Source: Vanessa cardui (lineage: Eukaryota > Arthropoda > Insecta > Lepidoptera > Nymphalidae). Taken from it: a stretch of DNA of 64,000 bases. Where the stretch lies: the NCBI RefSeq assembly GCF_905220365.1, contig NC_061126.1:14880001-14944000 (forward strand), in the 5' to 3' direction. This document shows positions 10,711 to 22,700 of the stretch, one piece after another; positions within the stretch are counted from its first letter, which is position 1, and every line of letters begins with the position of its first letter. Below the pieces are notes generated by a model. That model did no database searches. It worked only from the letters and a program-made list of their open reading frames with translations, and was not told where the DNA came from. The translations under genes were made by a program, and so were the position numbers.

Positions 10711-11730
10711 ATTGAGCTAGTCTCCATTGATATTTTTGTAGCTGAAATTAATGACATCGATATCATCATTTAAATTTTTGACAGATATAAAAGCATAATA
10801 TTATTAGTCAATACAACTATTGAATTGCTTTAATAAGGAATTTAAAAAAGAACTCATTATTCATAAAAGTAATTTTTGACTAACTGAGTATTCAAGAGGA
10901 GATTCATTCGAATGATATTTAATAATAATTCAGAGCGAAACAGAATGATAATTAAAAAGAAAAATTTTGCGGACAAACTCATTCAACTGGGAGACTGAAG
11001 ATTTTTATAGAATTGACAGTAAACTAAGGGAGAGGTTTCGCGTTCAATGCCCCGCGCTACTAATTGCATCCGCTTGCATTCAGCCATTGTCGATAGCCAA
11101 CGCAGGTTTAATGAATATCTTTTAAATACCCAGGCTCGCGTTAAACCGAAGCAATTTTAAAGTTTTTCCCTATATAAAAGAAGCGGTCGGCAAAGTTTGA
11201 CTGCTCTTAATTATTGCTACTTAATTAAAGTCCTCATTTTACTTGAGATATCTTTTAATGTTTCTTATTTAAACGGTATATTTTATTGTTTATGAGACTC
11301 AATTAAAAATTACGTCAAAGTTGTAATGGTTTGTGTAATATAATTATTTTACCGCGAATATTACGGTATGGAGTTGTTGCTGTATTTCTATTTAACAAAC
11401 ATTATAAACATAGCATTCTACTAACCGTTAGCATTAAAAATGTAAATACTGATTTATATTTGTTACATTACTTTACATTACGCCTATTAGCGACAGATAC
11501 CACTTGCCAGAGTGTCAGCTGTTTGGTGATTTGCCTATAATTAAATGTCATTAAAATTGCATATAATGGATGTCAATGTCAAAGTAAATTTCGGTTTTAA
11601 TTTTATTATAATAAAATTATTTATCGATCCATTTCTTATCAAATTGACATCAAGTTTATTCTTAACATCAAATTATTCGAAATAAATATTTGGAATTTCA
11701 TGATTTACTGATTTCGCTTTTTGTTCTCAG
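10711..11730. other. No gene seen; one TATA-like site
   Basis: AT-rich to about 11030, then a GC-richer patch (11030-11110). A TATA-box-like 'tatataaaag' lies at 11171-11180 with nothing coding just downstream. The 69-codon plus ORF at 11331-11540 looks like chance. Confidence 0.4.
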
Positions 11731-14700
11731 GGGTCGTGACGAGTGAGGCGATGCCGAGCAAGTCAAGCGTCCCTACGATGAGCCGCTTGCTGTAATGCTG
11801 TGCTGCTGACACTCTAGCAGCATAATAGTGACTTTATGTGTTTATAAGTTTATACAGTTAAATGTTATATTCTAATAATGATAGGACAATCATTAATTCC
11901 CAGCCGGACCTCTTAACATGTCCCCAATGTACTAATGGGAGGCTATTCAGAAGCCAAAAAGGCTTAAAAATTCATACAACCCGCTGTCATAGCCTTCCAT
12001 TAGAAAAATCAAATGATACTTTTTCTATTTTACCTACTAATTCGAACTGTGATACAGATTCAATTAATTTTGAAAATCTATTAACAAAATGTCACAAAAA
12101 TATACCTTTAGTAAAAAGAATCCCTAGGGGAGCGAGAATATCTCTAGCTAGATCTTTATCCATTGTACTTCAAAATTGTCTTTCTAATAGTAATTCGGCA
12201 TGGCAAAATCTTTTTACGTTTTCTTTTAAGTTTTTTCATGTCGATAAAACCAAAAATGGTTCCTTATCGACCAAATTAAAACAAAATAGTTTATTAGATA
12301 AACAAATTTCAATTCCAAAATACTCATCACGACCTCAAAAATTTGATTTAAAGAAAAATGTTGAGAATAAAGCAATGGATGGAGATTTTAAGAATGCAGC
12401 TCGCATTCTTTTTTCTAGCGATACCATCGCACCTTTTAATGATATAACGTTAGAATCCTTGCAAGAAAAGCATCCTTTGCCATACCCAACAACTGTGCTT
12501 CCGCCCCCGCCTACACAGAACAATTTTTTACTGGTTAAGGATGAAGATACCTATGCCGCCATTATGTCATTTTCTAGCGGGTCTGCTAGTGGTATTGATG
12601 GTATCACTCCACAACACCTTAAAGATCTTGTGAGTGCCTCAGCCGGTGACGCTGGCAGGGCCCTATTAAATGACATAACTAATCTTTGCAATTTTATGCT
12701 ATCTGGTAAGGTGATTTCATCCTTTTTAAAACATTTTTATGATGCAATTTTTATGACGGAAGTATCCGTCCAATAGCAATCGGGACCACTTTTCGCCGTT
12801 TGGCATCTAAATTAGCATGTAGGCACATAGTCTCCACCCTAAAAACCAAATTTCAACCAATTCAACTCGGTTTTGGAAGCAGAGGTGGTTGTGAAGCAGC
12901 ATTACACTCTACTCGTACCTTTCTAAAAGGAAACGAGGCCGAGGTACTTCTGAAAGTTGATGTAAAGAATGCTTTTAACTCCTTAGATAGAGGAACCTTG
13001 CTTAACGAAGTCTTCTCTAATCTGCCTGAAATTTACCCATACGTTTGGCAATGTTATAGTTCACCTTCCAAATTATTTTTTGGTGAAGTTACAATTCATT
13101 CTAATGTAGGCGTTCAGCAAGGAGATCCATTGGGTCCTGCTCTTTTTAGCTTAGGTATTCATAGCTGCATTTCGAATTTAAAATCTAAATTAAACGTTTG
13201 GTACCTAGATGATGGAACTATAGGAGGTAAAGTAGATGACGTTATTGAAGATTTAATTAAAATTAAAGAACAATTTGATAAAATTGGTCTTAAATTGAAT
13301 TTTTCAAAATGTGAAATTTTTTTTACGGACAATTTAACTCACAAAAATATTAGTTTGGCAATAGATAAATTTAATAAAATTGCACCTAACATAAAAATTC
13401 TTCATAAAGATACACTTTGCCTCCTTGGTGCACCATTATTTAATGAGGGCCTTCTCTTAACGAAAAAATTAAAATATTTTCGGACAATTTTGACAGACTG
13501 GGCATTTTAAATTCTCATATAGCTTATACAATCTTAAAACATTGCCTTTTCGTTCCAAAATTAATGTACATTCTACGTGCGAGCCCAATCTGGAAATATC
13601 CTAGTCTTACCAATCAAATCGATGCCACACTTAAAAAAGCTTTAGAAAAAATTCTAAATTTATCTCTTGATGAATATTCTTGGAGTCAAGCTACACTTCC
13701 CATTCCTTTTGGTGGCATCGGCGTGAGAAAAATATCAAGTGTTGCCCTCCCGGCCTTTCTCTCTTCTGTACATAGCATTTCAGACCTTTGTTCAGAAATT
13801 TTAAAATCAAAATCTGTAAAAATCATGGATGTTACTGAGGCGATAGAGACCTGGAAGGTAAAGTGCCCTAATGATGATATCCCTAAGGAAGTTACAAAAC
13901 AAAAACTTTGGGATTCTTCATTGATTTACGCTACACTACACAGTTTGACACAAAATTTAACAAGTGCTCAAGACCATGCCAGGCTTCTAGCGTTATCATC
14001 TAAAGAGTCTAGTCACTGGTTGAATTCATTACCCTCTAAAAATCTTGGGACACTTTTAGATAATGAATGTTTTCGCATATCGATTGGTCTCCGACTGGGA
14101 ACACCTCTGTGTTCTGAACACAGATGCCCGTGTGGAAAGGAGGTAGACTCTTTCGATTTACATGGTCTCTCTTGCCCAATGAGTTCAGGTAGGCTTTTCC
14201 GCCACGGTTCTCTTAATGACATAATAAAAAGGGCTCTTGCCACCATCGACGTTCCTGCTCTTACTGAGCCTCGTGGAATTAGTCGTGATGATGGTAAGAG
14301 ACCTGATGGATTAACATTGGTTCCCTGGGAACGAGGTCGGGCCCTTGTGTGGGACGCTACATGTGTTGACACGTTGGCCCCATCTCATATCCGGGAAACA
14401 ATGTTAAGAGCCGGTGCCGCTGCGGAAAAAGCTGAAGCCAAAAAAATAACTAAATATTCGTGTATTATATCTAATTACTTTTTTTGTTCCATTTGCTGTT
14501 GAAACGCTTGGCCCTTGGAGTAGTGGTACAAAAAGCTTCATCAAAAGTACACCTCGCCTCATTGCCTCCACTGGTGACAAGAGGGCTGGTTCGTTTTTTG
14601 CCCAGAGGATCGGAATTGCGATTCAACGGGGAAATGCTGCTAGCATTCTTGCCACCATTCCACGCGGTCAAGATTTATACAGTAACTAGTTTTAGTTCAT

Positions 14701-14770
14701 ATTTGTATATATATATTTAAGCATTTAATGTTGTTAATTCTTATGTTAATAAAATAAAAAAAATAAAAAA
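11731..14770 (+). mobile_element. Full-length but decayed RLE-type non-LTR retrotransposon
   Basis: A composition shift at 11731 ('ggggtcgtgacgagtgagg') marks a probable 5' UTR of about 130 bp. The ORF follows (11862-14689, broken), then a 3' UTR with 'tttaagcatttaatgtt' and an A-rich end to about 14770. Two 5'-truncated relatives share the same 3' end at 2510-2643 (minus) and 36461-36718 (plus). A single ORF with a C-terminal restriction-like endonuclease (RLE) places it in the early-branching RLE group (R2/R4/NeSL/Hero relatives). I cannot fix the clade. Confidence 0.85.
11862..14689 (+). pseudogene. Zinc finger/reverse transcriptase/RLE polyprotein, three frameshifts
   Basis: Would have encoded the retrotransposon's single protein, which nicks target DNA and primes cDNA synthesis there. 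In order: a C2H2 zinc finger (C20, C23, H38, H43 of the first segment); an RT domain with SGIDGITPQHLK near 12590-12630, QQGDPLGP near 13114-13140 and catalytic YLDD at 13202-13213; a CCHC cluster around 14120-14180; then endonuclease RPDG (14299-14310) and WD (D codon at 14353-14355). Three breaks: near 12755, where codons also seem lost before 'IRPIAIG'; near 13482; and in a 7-T run at about 14475-14485, after which the C-terminus continues in another frame to the stop at 14687-14689. Segment boundaries are visible at 11862-12776, 12800-13510 and 13564-14502. The breaks imply a dead copy. Codon use is AT-rich like its surroundings. The zinc finger and endonuclease argue against Jockey or CR1. 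Confidence 0.88.
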
Positions 14771-15369
14771 AAAAATTTATAATTAAATAGAATTAGTAAT
14801 TGAAATAGTGTGTATTTATAACCGATGAATTATTTGTATTGCATACATTTTATATGCTATGTGTTATAAAAAATAAATATTTATTCCATGCGTAAGAAAC
14901 ATCGAAAATCGAACTCTATCTCAAAAATTTAATTAAATCAAAAATTGACTTTATCTCTCATATATTCCACAAAAGTATTCTAACCGACAATTAGCAAATA
15001 CCATTTGTCCAAGAATTTAAAAAATAAAACACTTCTTTGTATAAAAACGGCATAGGACATATAGCACTAATACCAACAATATTACGTGGAAAGGAATATA
15101 TTATATGTATATTCCTTTCCACGTATTTTATTATATAAAATAACCAACATCTGATCACCGTTTCTACAAAGTTTTTATGGCCTAGATACTTAGATGACCA
15201 ACCCCACCTGTGTCGCTGGGTGACTATTTCGATAAGTATCAGTAAGCACAGATAGTGAAGTGGATACCACCTCTTTTTAAGTACCTATTCCGGTGGAGTC
15301 TGAGCCGGTCCTACTTCATGTTTATCTATCGAGATAAAAAAGGCAGACGTGCCTAATTTATTATTTATT
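14771..15369. other. No gene seen; contains a hairpin
   Basis: AT-rich flank of the retrotransposon with a perfect hairpin at 15083-15125. From 15180 to 15345 the DNA is GC-richer and matches no family I know. Confidence 0.5.
15083..15125. repeat. Perfect 18-bp-arm hairpin
   Basis: Arms 15083-15100 and 15108-15125 are exact reverse complements (tacgtggaaaggaatata) around a 7-nt loop. Pairing does not continue outside. It is shorter than typical pre-miRNAs. It could be a tiny inverted-repeat remnant. Confidence 0.85.
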
Positions 15370-15560
15370 TAATTACACTGGCTCACTCTTGTATTTTAAA
15401 CGGAACACAATAATACCTAATAGTAGTTCTGATTATCAAAACTAATGGGTATTGATTAATGATAGCCCATCCGTCTCTAGGCCCTTAGATTATTAAAATT
15501 ATTATGCTATCAAGTCCATTTGGTAGGCAGAAGTGATTAATCCTCATAAATTTGCTTTGA
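15370..15560 (-). repeat. Degenerate REP-D fragment
   Basis: 'cactggctcactc' and 'aacggaacacaataatacc' are the complement of REP-D's 'ggtattgttgtgttccg...gagtgagccagtg' order. The remainder is faint. Confidence 0.5.
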
Positions 15561-16448
15561 AACACAATAATTAAACTAAATAAAGTCTTAAACCACAAAA
15601 TACCTAAAATATATACGATTCGTAAAACGCTCTATAATTTGAATGTAAATTATAGTCAAGGGCAAATTCTTTAAGGGCCCGGTCAACTAGTCTTACCAGA
15701 AATTTTCACAACAGGTAATTATATATAAAGTAACTCATAATTCCGTGACATAGAAGTTGACTCGGAAAAGTTTAAAATGTGTTTTTGCTAAGGATTATTA
15801 AAAGCACTTAATTTAAATTAGCTGTTATTAGTTATTTTATAACGGATATTTAATTTGTGAAGTGGATATCATTGTCACTTCAAACGAGCTTAATTATAGC
15901 TCACAACTTAAGCTATATATGTTTAGATATATAAGGATGAAGCTGCTGAAGGACTACATAATCGAATGCATGTGAGTAATGAAAAGGTGCCTTATGTGTA
16001 AACACCAATTCACCTTGGAAAAGCATCGTGGAATCACATACGGCTCGTCAGGGAACGCGCAAAGGTATTTTTGGTTTTCTGAAAAGATTTTTTAGAAATC
16101 ACAGTACATACATATTATTAGTATCAATACCATAACTATTGCTGTATTAATTACACGAGTTGTATTCTGTATTAAAATGAATACAACGGATCAATTTAAC
16201 AAAGATATTGTCACTTTATCGAAATCGAATCGAATCGTAACAGTTTCTGTTTAACAATTTTATTAATCCACTAACACTACAATCCAGTTCCGGTTTGGTT
16301 GAAATTGTATCGACATACAATCAGGATAAGGATTAATAAGTAAATTTGTCCCTTATTTACGATTAAGCTGATGTTTATTAATCTGCAGAATAGTTGAACG
16401 GTTATACAATCCAAGTGGAATTGAAGTTATCATTTATCACCGGTTTTA
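15561..16448. other. No gene seen
   Basis: AT-rich unassigned DNA. Nothing coding over 60 codons. Confidence 0.5.
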
Positions 16449-16650
16449 ATGGGTATGCCAATCCTAGGTCCCGGCTTCGATTCCCGGCGGAGTCAATGTA
16501 GATTATCATTAGTTTTCTATTTTGTCTTGTGTCTGGGTGTTTGTGGTACAGTCGTTACTTCTGATTTTCCATTACACAAGTGCTTTAGCTACTTACATTG
16601 GGATCAGAGTAATGTATGTTGTCTCATATTTATTATTTATTTATTTATAC
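16449..16650 (+). repeat. SINE-B, head truncated
   Basis: Keeps 'ggtcccggcttcgattcccgg' (B-box region), 'tctgggtgtttgtggtac', 'cttctgattttccatta' and 'gggatcagagtaatgtatg', then a (TTTA)n tail. The A-box side is missing or diverged. The 70-codon ORF over it is incidental. Confidence 0.75.
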
Positions 16651-16751
16651 TTATAATATGACTTGTTCTAAGAATCGACTAGAAAAACAATTTTGAAGAA
16701 AGAAGGATATAGGTTATCCTAGAAGAGTACAGGCTAAGAATATTTTGTAAC

Positions 16752-16950
16752 TAAAGTATATTTTGATTAGATTTAACTCAAGTGCTATCAAAATTTCCTT
16801 TTGTCAATTATGCTATTAAAAGCACTGTTGAATCGTCATATACCAACTATTTTAAGTAAAGCTACCACCGATTTATAGAGTAGGTTCTACCGAAAAGAAC
16901 CGGCAAAAAACTCAGTCGTAACTCTTTTTCAACATTAAATAATATATCTA
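16752..16950 (-). repeat. LINE-E 3'-end fragment
   Basis: Complement order: 'tatattttgattagattt' tail equivalent, 'attgaatcgtcat', 'aagtaaagctaccaccgatt', 'accgaaaagaaccggcaa'. Only the 3' UTR remains. Confidence 0.65.
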
Positions 16951-17334
16951 ACGTACAATAATTCATAACCAATGACTTACAATAATGTTAACACAAGTAG
17001 AAAATATTTCATGCAATCCAGTTAGAGTTTAAATCAGGATACTGAGAGATGAATTTAACACCGAAATCCAACTATGAATAGTTCAGGCAGATGTCATGTC
17101 TTAACAAGGATCGATACGAGATTGCTCTTAAAATATGCACGTAGTACTGGACGACGTGATTATAGATAGATCCTCCTAGCTCACATGGGACGAACTCCGC
17201 AAGAACTACGATATTCGATTCGAATGTAATTTATTTATCAAAGGTTTTATCTTTGGTTCAATATTTTTTGACTGACTCGATAACATTTTGTAAACTAGGA
17301 AACGCCCGTGGCTTCGTTCGTTCGGAATTGGTCT
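16951..17334. other. No gene seen
   Basis: Unassigned DNA without repeat landmarks. Confidence 0.5.
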
Positions 17335-17450
17335 TTTTTATATTGGTACACCACCGCCCATAAACAATGGCGAAAAGAAACATTCAATATACCTTTCATC
17401 ACCAATGCGCCACCAATCTTAGAATCTAGGATGTTATAACTTTTGTGTTT
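17335..17450 (-). repeat. Degenerate REP-D fragment
   Basis: 'accaccgcccataaacaatg' and 'caatgcgccaccaatcttag' are complements of adjacent REP-D 3' blocks. Confidence 0.65.
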
Positions 17451-19765
17451 ATAGTCGTCATTTAGAATATAAGAATATTCACTAACATTATTTTTTTTTT
17501 TGTGTAAAGAAATCAAATAATTTTGAAACTCATCGATGAGTCAAAATTCGTTTGCTATATTTCTGGGTCATGTTTAATAACTGAACTGACTCAAAGGGTT
17601 TTAAAACTGTGATATCGTCGTGTATATTACGGAGTGCAAATTTTACATATTGGTTCAATTTTGATGTCAAAGCATTATGATAAGCATGACCTAATTCTAC
17701 AACCAGGATTGACTCCCAATTAGTAAACCCAACAGTCAACAGCATAAAAAGGAAATTTTGTATTCGCGTTCAATTATGATAGTTCGTTCTACAAAGGCGC
17801 ATTTTAATAGAACTTTTACATCATATTTATATATATAGACAAGAAAAAGGAGACACGATTGGACTCATATCATTTATTCATATTGACATAGGCGTCACAC
17901 AAACGTATTTCATACAAGTATATAATGCCCTAATATCACTGTTCGGGCGGAAAATCCGATATCTTGAAGCCGAACATTGATGAGTGTTTAAATATTCATG
18001 AGAGATGCGACGCTCAGCCCGCTCTTAGCTACACTACAAATGACGCTCTAGGATCAAACAAATGCAGGGTTACCATTTTTTTTAAATATTAAAAGCAATT
18101 TTGAAGTCATCAACGGTTTTTACAATTGTAACACTGACAAAAACTTAATACATTAACTATCTATATTCATAATTGTATACAGGTCTACAGTAGACCGAGA
18201 GCCTACATATATATGTATCCTTTCGATCCATATTTTGCCTAGTCCACAATGTATTCTCAAATTGTGTAGTCAAAATATTTCGTTATTACATCCATAGAAT
18301 TCTATTATATAACAGTTGAAAGGTTGGCCATATTTGACATTTACAGATTCATAAAGTGTATTCTAAATAATAATTTCGTGCAGGGGTACGATAGACTTGT
18401 AAAATAATAAACAAGATTTAATTGTTTATCTGTATATATTAATAGCTGGCAAATATTTATAGTATAAGATCGTCCGTTAAGCAAAGTTTTGAAACTAGTC
18501 TCAGACACACTTCAAACTAAGATAAATCGATTCCGAAGATGACAGCCTTGTCCGTTGAGGTAGGGTTGTCTAGCGATGGAACCGAACTCTATATAAACAC
18601 CACTTACATACGTGTACAAATATCGTTATACTGTTTCATACATACTATAATTTACTTTAATAGAAAAAGGATTTAATGTCTAAAATAAAGTTGTGGCTTT
18701 CTCTTATTAGTTCAGTTATACAAACTGCACAAAACTTTATTTTTCAAGACTGCACTTTACTTCGAAGACGCTTTTGAATTATAATTAAAGGCAATTATTC
18801 ATTTTGTTTTATAATCAGTTATTTGCCAGCACACTTTTCTTGCTTTTTAGCTATCGAACGAAAAGCTATTTTTATTATTTCTGTAATAAGTTCAATTTCG
18901 AGTCAAAATAAAACTCATATTATTAATCAAAAATGTACTGAAATATTTTATGTATATATGTAGTTTTGCGATTTATTATAAACAGTGTATATACGTGTAC
19001 AACAGTATAGTATAATATAAAAGTATATTACATTTTATGTGTATTGTACAAATAAATATGTATTATAACGTTATTTTACAATTTTATTGTAATTATCTAA
19101 AAAATATATAGAATTCAATGATTGGAATTGTGAAATATAATATGACATGTTGTTAGTAACTTTTTAAAGTCAATTAAATTTAATTAATCAAAATAAAGCT
19201 TTTAAACTGTGGCGTGGCGTGTGAATTGATTTAAAAATGTAATATGGGTGAATACAAACTGCCCAAGATCATTCCATTCGTTGAAGTTTGTCGGTTGCCG
19301 TTTTGAGGCGTTCCAGTGGACGGCAACGATAAAAATAAATAAATAATAAAAACTTTTAAAATGATATTTCTATATATTATAAAACAAAATTGGATTTTAA
19401 TGTGGTTTTTATTAATAAACGGAGCAATTCAAGACGAAGAAGCGCCAAGAATTTCAACAATCCTACTTATCACTTTTTCTTATGTTTGTTATTCAAACTA
19501 TAAAATGTATATAGACACTTATTAAACCTGTGTGAAGCCTATACGGGTAGCTCGTACAATGTATATAATAAACAGCAGAGATTAATTTCAACAAATCGAG
19601 TTCAAGGTTCAAACTAAACAGAAGCGTCGGGAGCCAACAATAAACACTTCAAGATACTAATTGTCGTCGGAATCGAACATGAACTATGCATTTAGTACTA
19701 TTACGAACGCCAGCTGTGTTTGAACTGTTCTCGAAATCGTAGTTACATACATTTGTATTACATTA
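17451..19765. other. No gene seen
   Basis: 2.3 kb of AT-rich DNA with no ORF above about 71 codons. It has an 8-bp-arm stem (gttgccgt/acggcaac) near 19290-19330 and no recognised repeat. This is one of the cleaner non-repetitive stretches. Confidence 0.5.
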
Positions 19766-20038
19766 ACAGCCTGTAAATCTCCCACTGCTGGGCTAAGGCC
19801 TCCTCACCCTTTGAGAGGAAGGTTTAGACCATATTCAACCTCGTGGATACACGTGTGGCAGAATTTCGTTGAAATCAGACAAATGCAGGTTTCCTCAAGA
19901 TGATTTCCTTGATCGTAGAGTATAAGATGAATTATAAACACAAATTAAGCACATGAATATTCAGTGGTGCTTGCTTGGGTTCGAACACACAATCATCGTT
20001 TAAGATGCATGCGTTCTAACCACTAGGCCATCTTGGCT
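19766..20038 (-). mobile_element. SINE-A copy
   Basis: 'acagcctgtaaatctcccac' at the left, body with 'gcaggtttcctcaagatg', head with 'ttgggttcgaacacacaatc' and 'ctaggccatcttggct'. About 20 bp around the 'acgctgttccaatgc' block are lost. No clean target duplication. Confidence 0.8.
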
Positions 20039-20189
20039 ATATACTTTAATATAAATGATTACATAGATTGAACACGCGGTCCAAAGTACAGATAAACTAG
20101 CAACACCAAGCCTTACAAAGTCATTACATAACAAAACACAAATAGTTGAATCTCTAAGGCCTTTCTAGGCAGGTAACGTCAATGTCCTA

Positions 20190-20345
20190 TAAGATCACTG
20201 AGCCACTAAACTGAAAAGAGCTTTATTTAAAGCAATAATTAAATCGTCATATTAGAGAAGAGTGACGTTATGATTTCCGGTTCGAAAAGAAAGTTCTACC
20301 GAGAGGAACAGGCAATTAACTCAGTAGTTACGCTTTTCCATCATA
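20190..20345 (-). repeat. Degenerate LINE-E 3' end
   Basis: 'ttaaatcgtcatatta', 'gtgacgttatgatttccgg' and 'accgagaggaacaggcaatt' follow LINE-E order on the complement. Confidence 0.55.
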
Positions 20346-20573
20346 TGAAGTATGTCCAAAATTTGCAGTAGAAAACATTATACACTTATTTATTTTTGTC
20401 GTGTAGATAGTATTTGTAACAAAGGGTTAATTTCGCGGATACAAAGCTATAGGTTCAATTGCTTAAATGGATCTTGTGCGATGCCCCATCTGTTGTTTTG
20501 CGTTGTACAATAAGATATTCATCTTGATGCAGTCAGTTACAACAATATTGGTTAAATAATTTCAAGCTGTACT

Positions 20574-21023
20574 AATAGACTATTTGACTAGTTTTTAAAA
20601 TCCATTTTATATTATTTAGTAGAAGTTAAGAAACCCAGTAAAAGTTGCGTTTTTTATTTCTGGAACATATTTGCCGAAAAATATCATATTAAAAATTTCA
20701 TATTTAAATAGCGCGCAAAAACGCTACTTGGACAATATGGCGCTGCAATGGGGTCGGTGACGTCAATTTCCTGTATTTTAATCTGTGGTACATATAGTAG
20801 AAAAGCAAAGTTTACAAGAAAGTGACTTCATCATAAGCCCGGCCAATCAGGAGCGTTTTGTGTCACGTGACAAACGTTTGAAAAATGCGTCTTTATTTAT
20901 GGGTTTTGGAATAAATTAAGTATTATTTTCAACTTTCGTTACTAAATAACTATTTTTAAAATCATAATACACACTGATTACAATAATTCACAATTTATTT
21001 TTCGCATTGTCAAATAGCCTATT
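20574..21023. mobile_element. MITE with 15-bp terminal inverted repeats
   Basis: Ends are aatagActatttgac (20574-20588) and gtcaaatagCctatt (21009-21023), reverse complements with one mismatch. Length 450 bp, no ORF. The core is GC-richer than the flanks, with 'tgacgtca' (20758-20765), 'ggccaatcag' (20841-20850) and the palindrome 'gtcacgtgac' (20862-20871). I recall near-identical cores elsewhere in Lepidoptera, which supports a mobile family. No TA or longer target duplication was settled, so the superfamily is unknown. Confidence 0.75.
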
Positions 21024-21439
21024 CAAAGTCGCAGTTTCAATTCTGACTTCTACAATTATCGTCCAAAATTAAAGTAACCTGTTCGAGTCTGAGAACTAAA
21101 ATTGGAACATATTACTGCTATGGTACCACATTGATGATCTAATGCAGGTATGTGACATATGAAGCCACCCATACCATCGATGCCGAAATCAAGAACATGA
21201 AAATTCAGTGAAGCTTACCCGGACTTGGACCAGCAATATTCGTTTAAGATTTACGTTTCCCAATAAAATTCCACAGAAATTTATAACTTTGCCGTTTCAT
21301 AAATTTAAATCATTTTTAAAAAAATACATTGGTAAAGAGGATAAATTGGTAAAGAGGATACATTGATAAAGAAGGCATATTATACAGTACAAGATTATGC
21401 AGACGATAAAAAGCCGCTGTTTGACTTATACAGGCATAT
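21024..21439. other. No gene; short tandem repeat
   Basis: Contains a 17-bp unit (attggtaaagaggataa type) repeated about 2.7 times at 21328-21374. The rest is unassigned. Confidence 0.6.
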
Positions 21440-21640
21440 ACAGTTGTATATAACTAACCTGAGTGTATTTTTAAATATTGAAAAAGAGTAACTACTGAGT
21501 TTCTTGCCGTTTCTTCTCGGTAGAATGTACTTTCTGAGCCGGTGGTAGCTTCACTTAAAATAGTTGTAAAATGACGATTCAAAAGTACTTGTAAAAACCT
21601 ACATGAATTAAGTATATTTTGATTTGATTTAATAACTAAT
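21440..21640 (+). repeat. LINE-E 3' end
   Basis: 'gagtaactactgagtttctt', 'gagccggtggtagcttcact', 'aaatgacgattcaaaagt', and a tail 'tattttgatttgattt'. A 3'-end-only copy, i.e. 5'-truncated. Confidence 0.8.
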
Positions 21641-22173
21641 GACTTGGGTCAGACTATACATATTTGTCAACAATATTCAAAATTATAAATACCTAAACAT
21701 TAATCCCCAATCTCGTATTTAATCGTAAATCAGTAATGTATTTTATTACGCAACGGTAGAACAAATTCATGAGTAACCTCGGGAACTTAACAAAAATAGG
21801 TACTGTATCAAATTCGGCTGGCATAATAATTAAGTAACAGGCGCTCAATCAAGGCTGAACCCTAATAGCTGAGATTGTGCAATACGCCTTGTTCCAGTTT
21901 CTAAACCTAAAGTCAAAGTACAAATTATTTAGGACTTGTGTGCCTTGTATTATGACACTGATAGCATTTGTTCTTAATAAAATGCTTTGGTATTTTCCAG
22001 TAAATTCGCTATCAGACTATTTCAATCTACATCTTCGTATATCGGACCTAACATATATACATATAAGTAATGAAACGTAGTAAAAACATGACATAATATA
22101 GTACTGTATGATAACTTATATTATTTGATATAACTGGATAATTAATATGAGGTATTTAATGTACATCATTGAT
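21641..22173. other. No gene seen
   Basis: AT-rich. The 67-codon ORF at 21877-22080 has no features. Confidence 0.5.
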
Positions 22174-22186
22174 TCGATTAAAATTA

Positions 22187-22493
22187 CAACAACAACAACA
22201 ACAACAGCCTGTAAATTCCCACTGCTGGGCTAAAGGCCTCCTCTCCCTTTTAAGGAGAAGGTTTGGAACATATTTCACCACGCTGTTCCAATGCGGGTTG
22301 GTGGAATACAAATGTGGCAGAATTTCTATGAAATTTGTCACATGCAGGTTTCCTCACGATGTTTTCCTTCACCGCTGAGCACGAGATAAATTATAAAGAC
22401 AAATTAAGCACATGAATCAGCGGTGCTTGCCTGGGTTTGAACCCGCAATCATCGGTTAAGATGCACGCGTTCTAACCACTGAGCCATCTGTGC
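22187..22493 (-). mobile_element. Full-length SINE-A with target-site duplication
   Basis: 13-bp perfect duplication 'tcgattaaaatta' at 22174-22186 and 22494-22506. From the left: (CAA)n, 'cagcctgtaaattcccac', body, 'gggtttgaacccgcaatcat' (B box on the minus strand), 'ctgagccatct' (A box). It is about 307 bp and one of the best preserved copies, so fairly young. Confidence 0.93.
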
Positions 22494-22506
22494 TCGATTA
22501 AAATTA

Positions 22507-22700
22507 AAATTTTGTAAATGTGAAAGTAACTCTATCTATCAGTCTGTCGCTATTTCAGTACCAAACCGCTGAACCGAATTTGATGAGATTTGGTATGAAG
22601 CAAACTTGAACTCCAAGGAAGGCTGTTTTGCCTTGACATAACAATTATCTTACACATAAGCGAAACCACGGGCAACAACTCGCACATAATAACATAAAAA
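22507..22700 (+). repeat. Helitron-like fragment
   Basis: 'aaagtaactctatctatcag', 'ccaaaccgctgaaccgaat' and 'gatgagatttggtatgaagc' are the plus-strand form of the 5' half shared by 28330-28496 and 33585-34117. The 3' CTAG end is not evident. Confidence 0.5.

Noticed and set aside
14013..14372. 119-codon minus ORF
   Set aside because: Antisense shadow of the endonuclease part of the broken retrotransposon ORF.
22187..22205. (CAA)n runs as CRISPR-like or coding glutamine repeats
   Set aside because: They are the complement of SINE-A (TTG)n tails.
22430..22496. tRNA gene candidates with A and B boxes
   Set aside because: All such sequences lie in SINE heads with SINE bodies attached. None folds visibly into a full cloverleaf with an acceptor stem.
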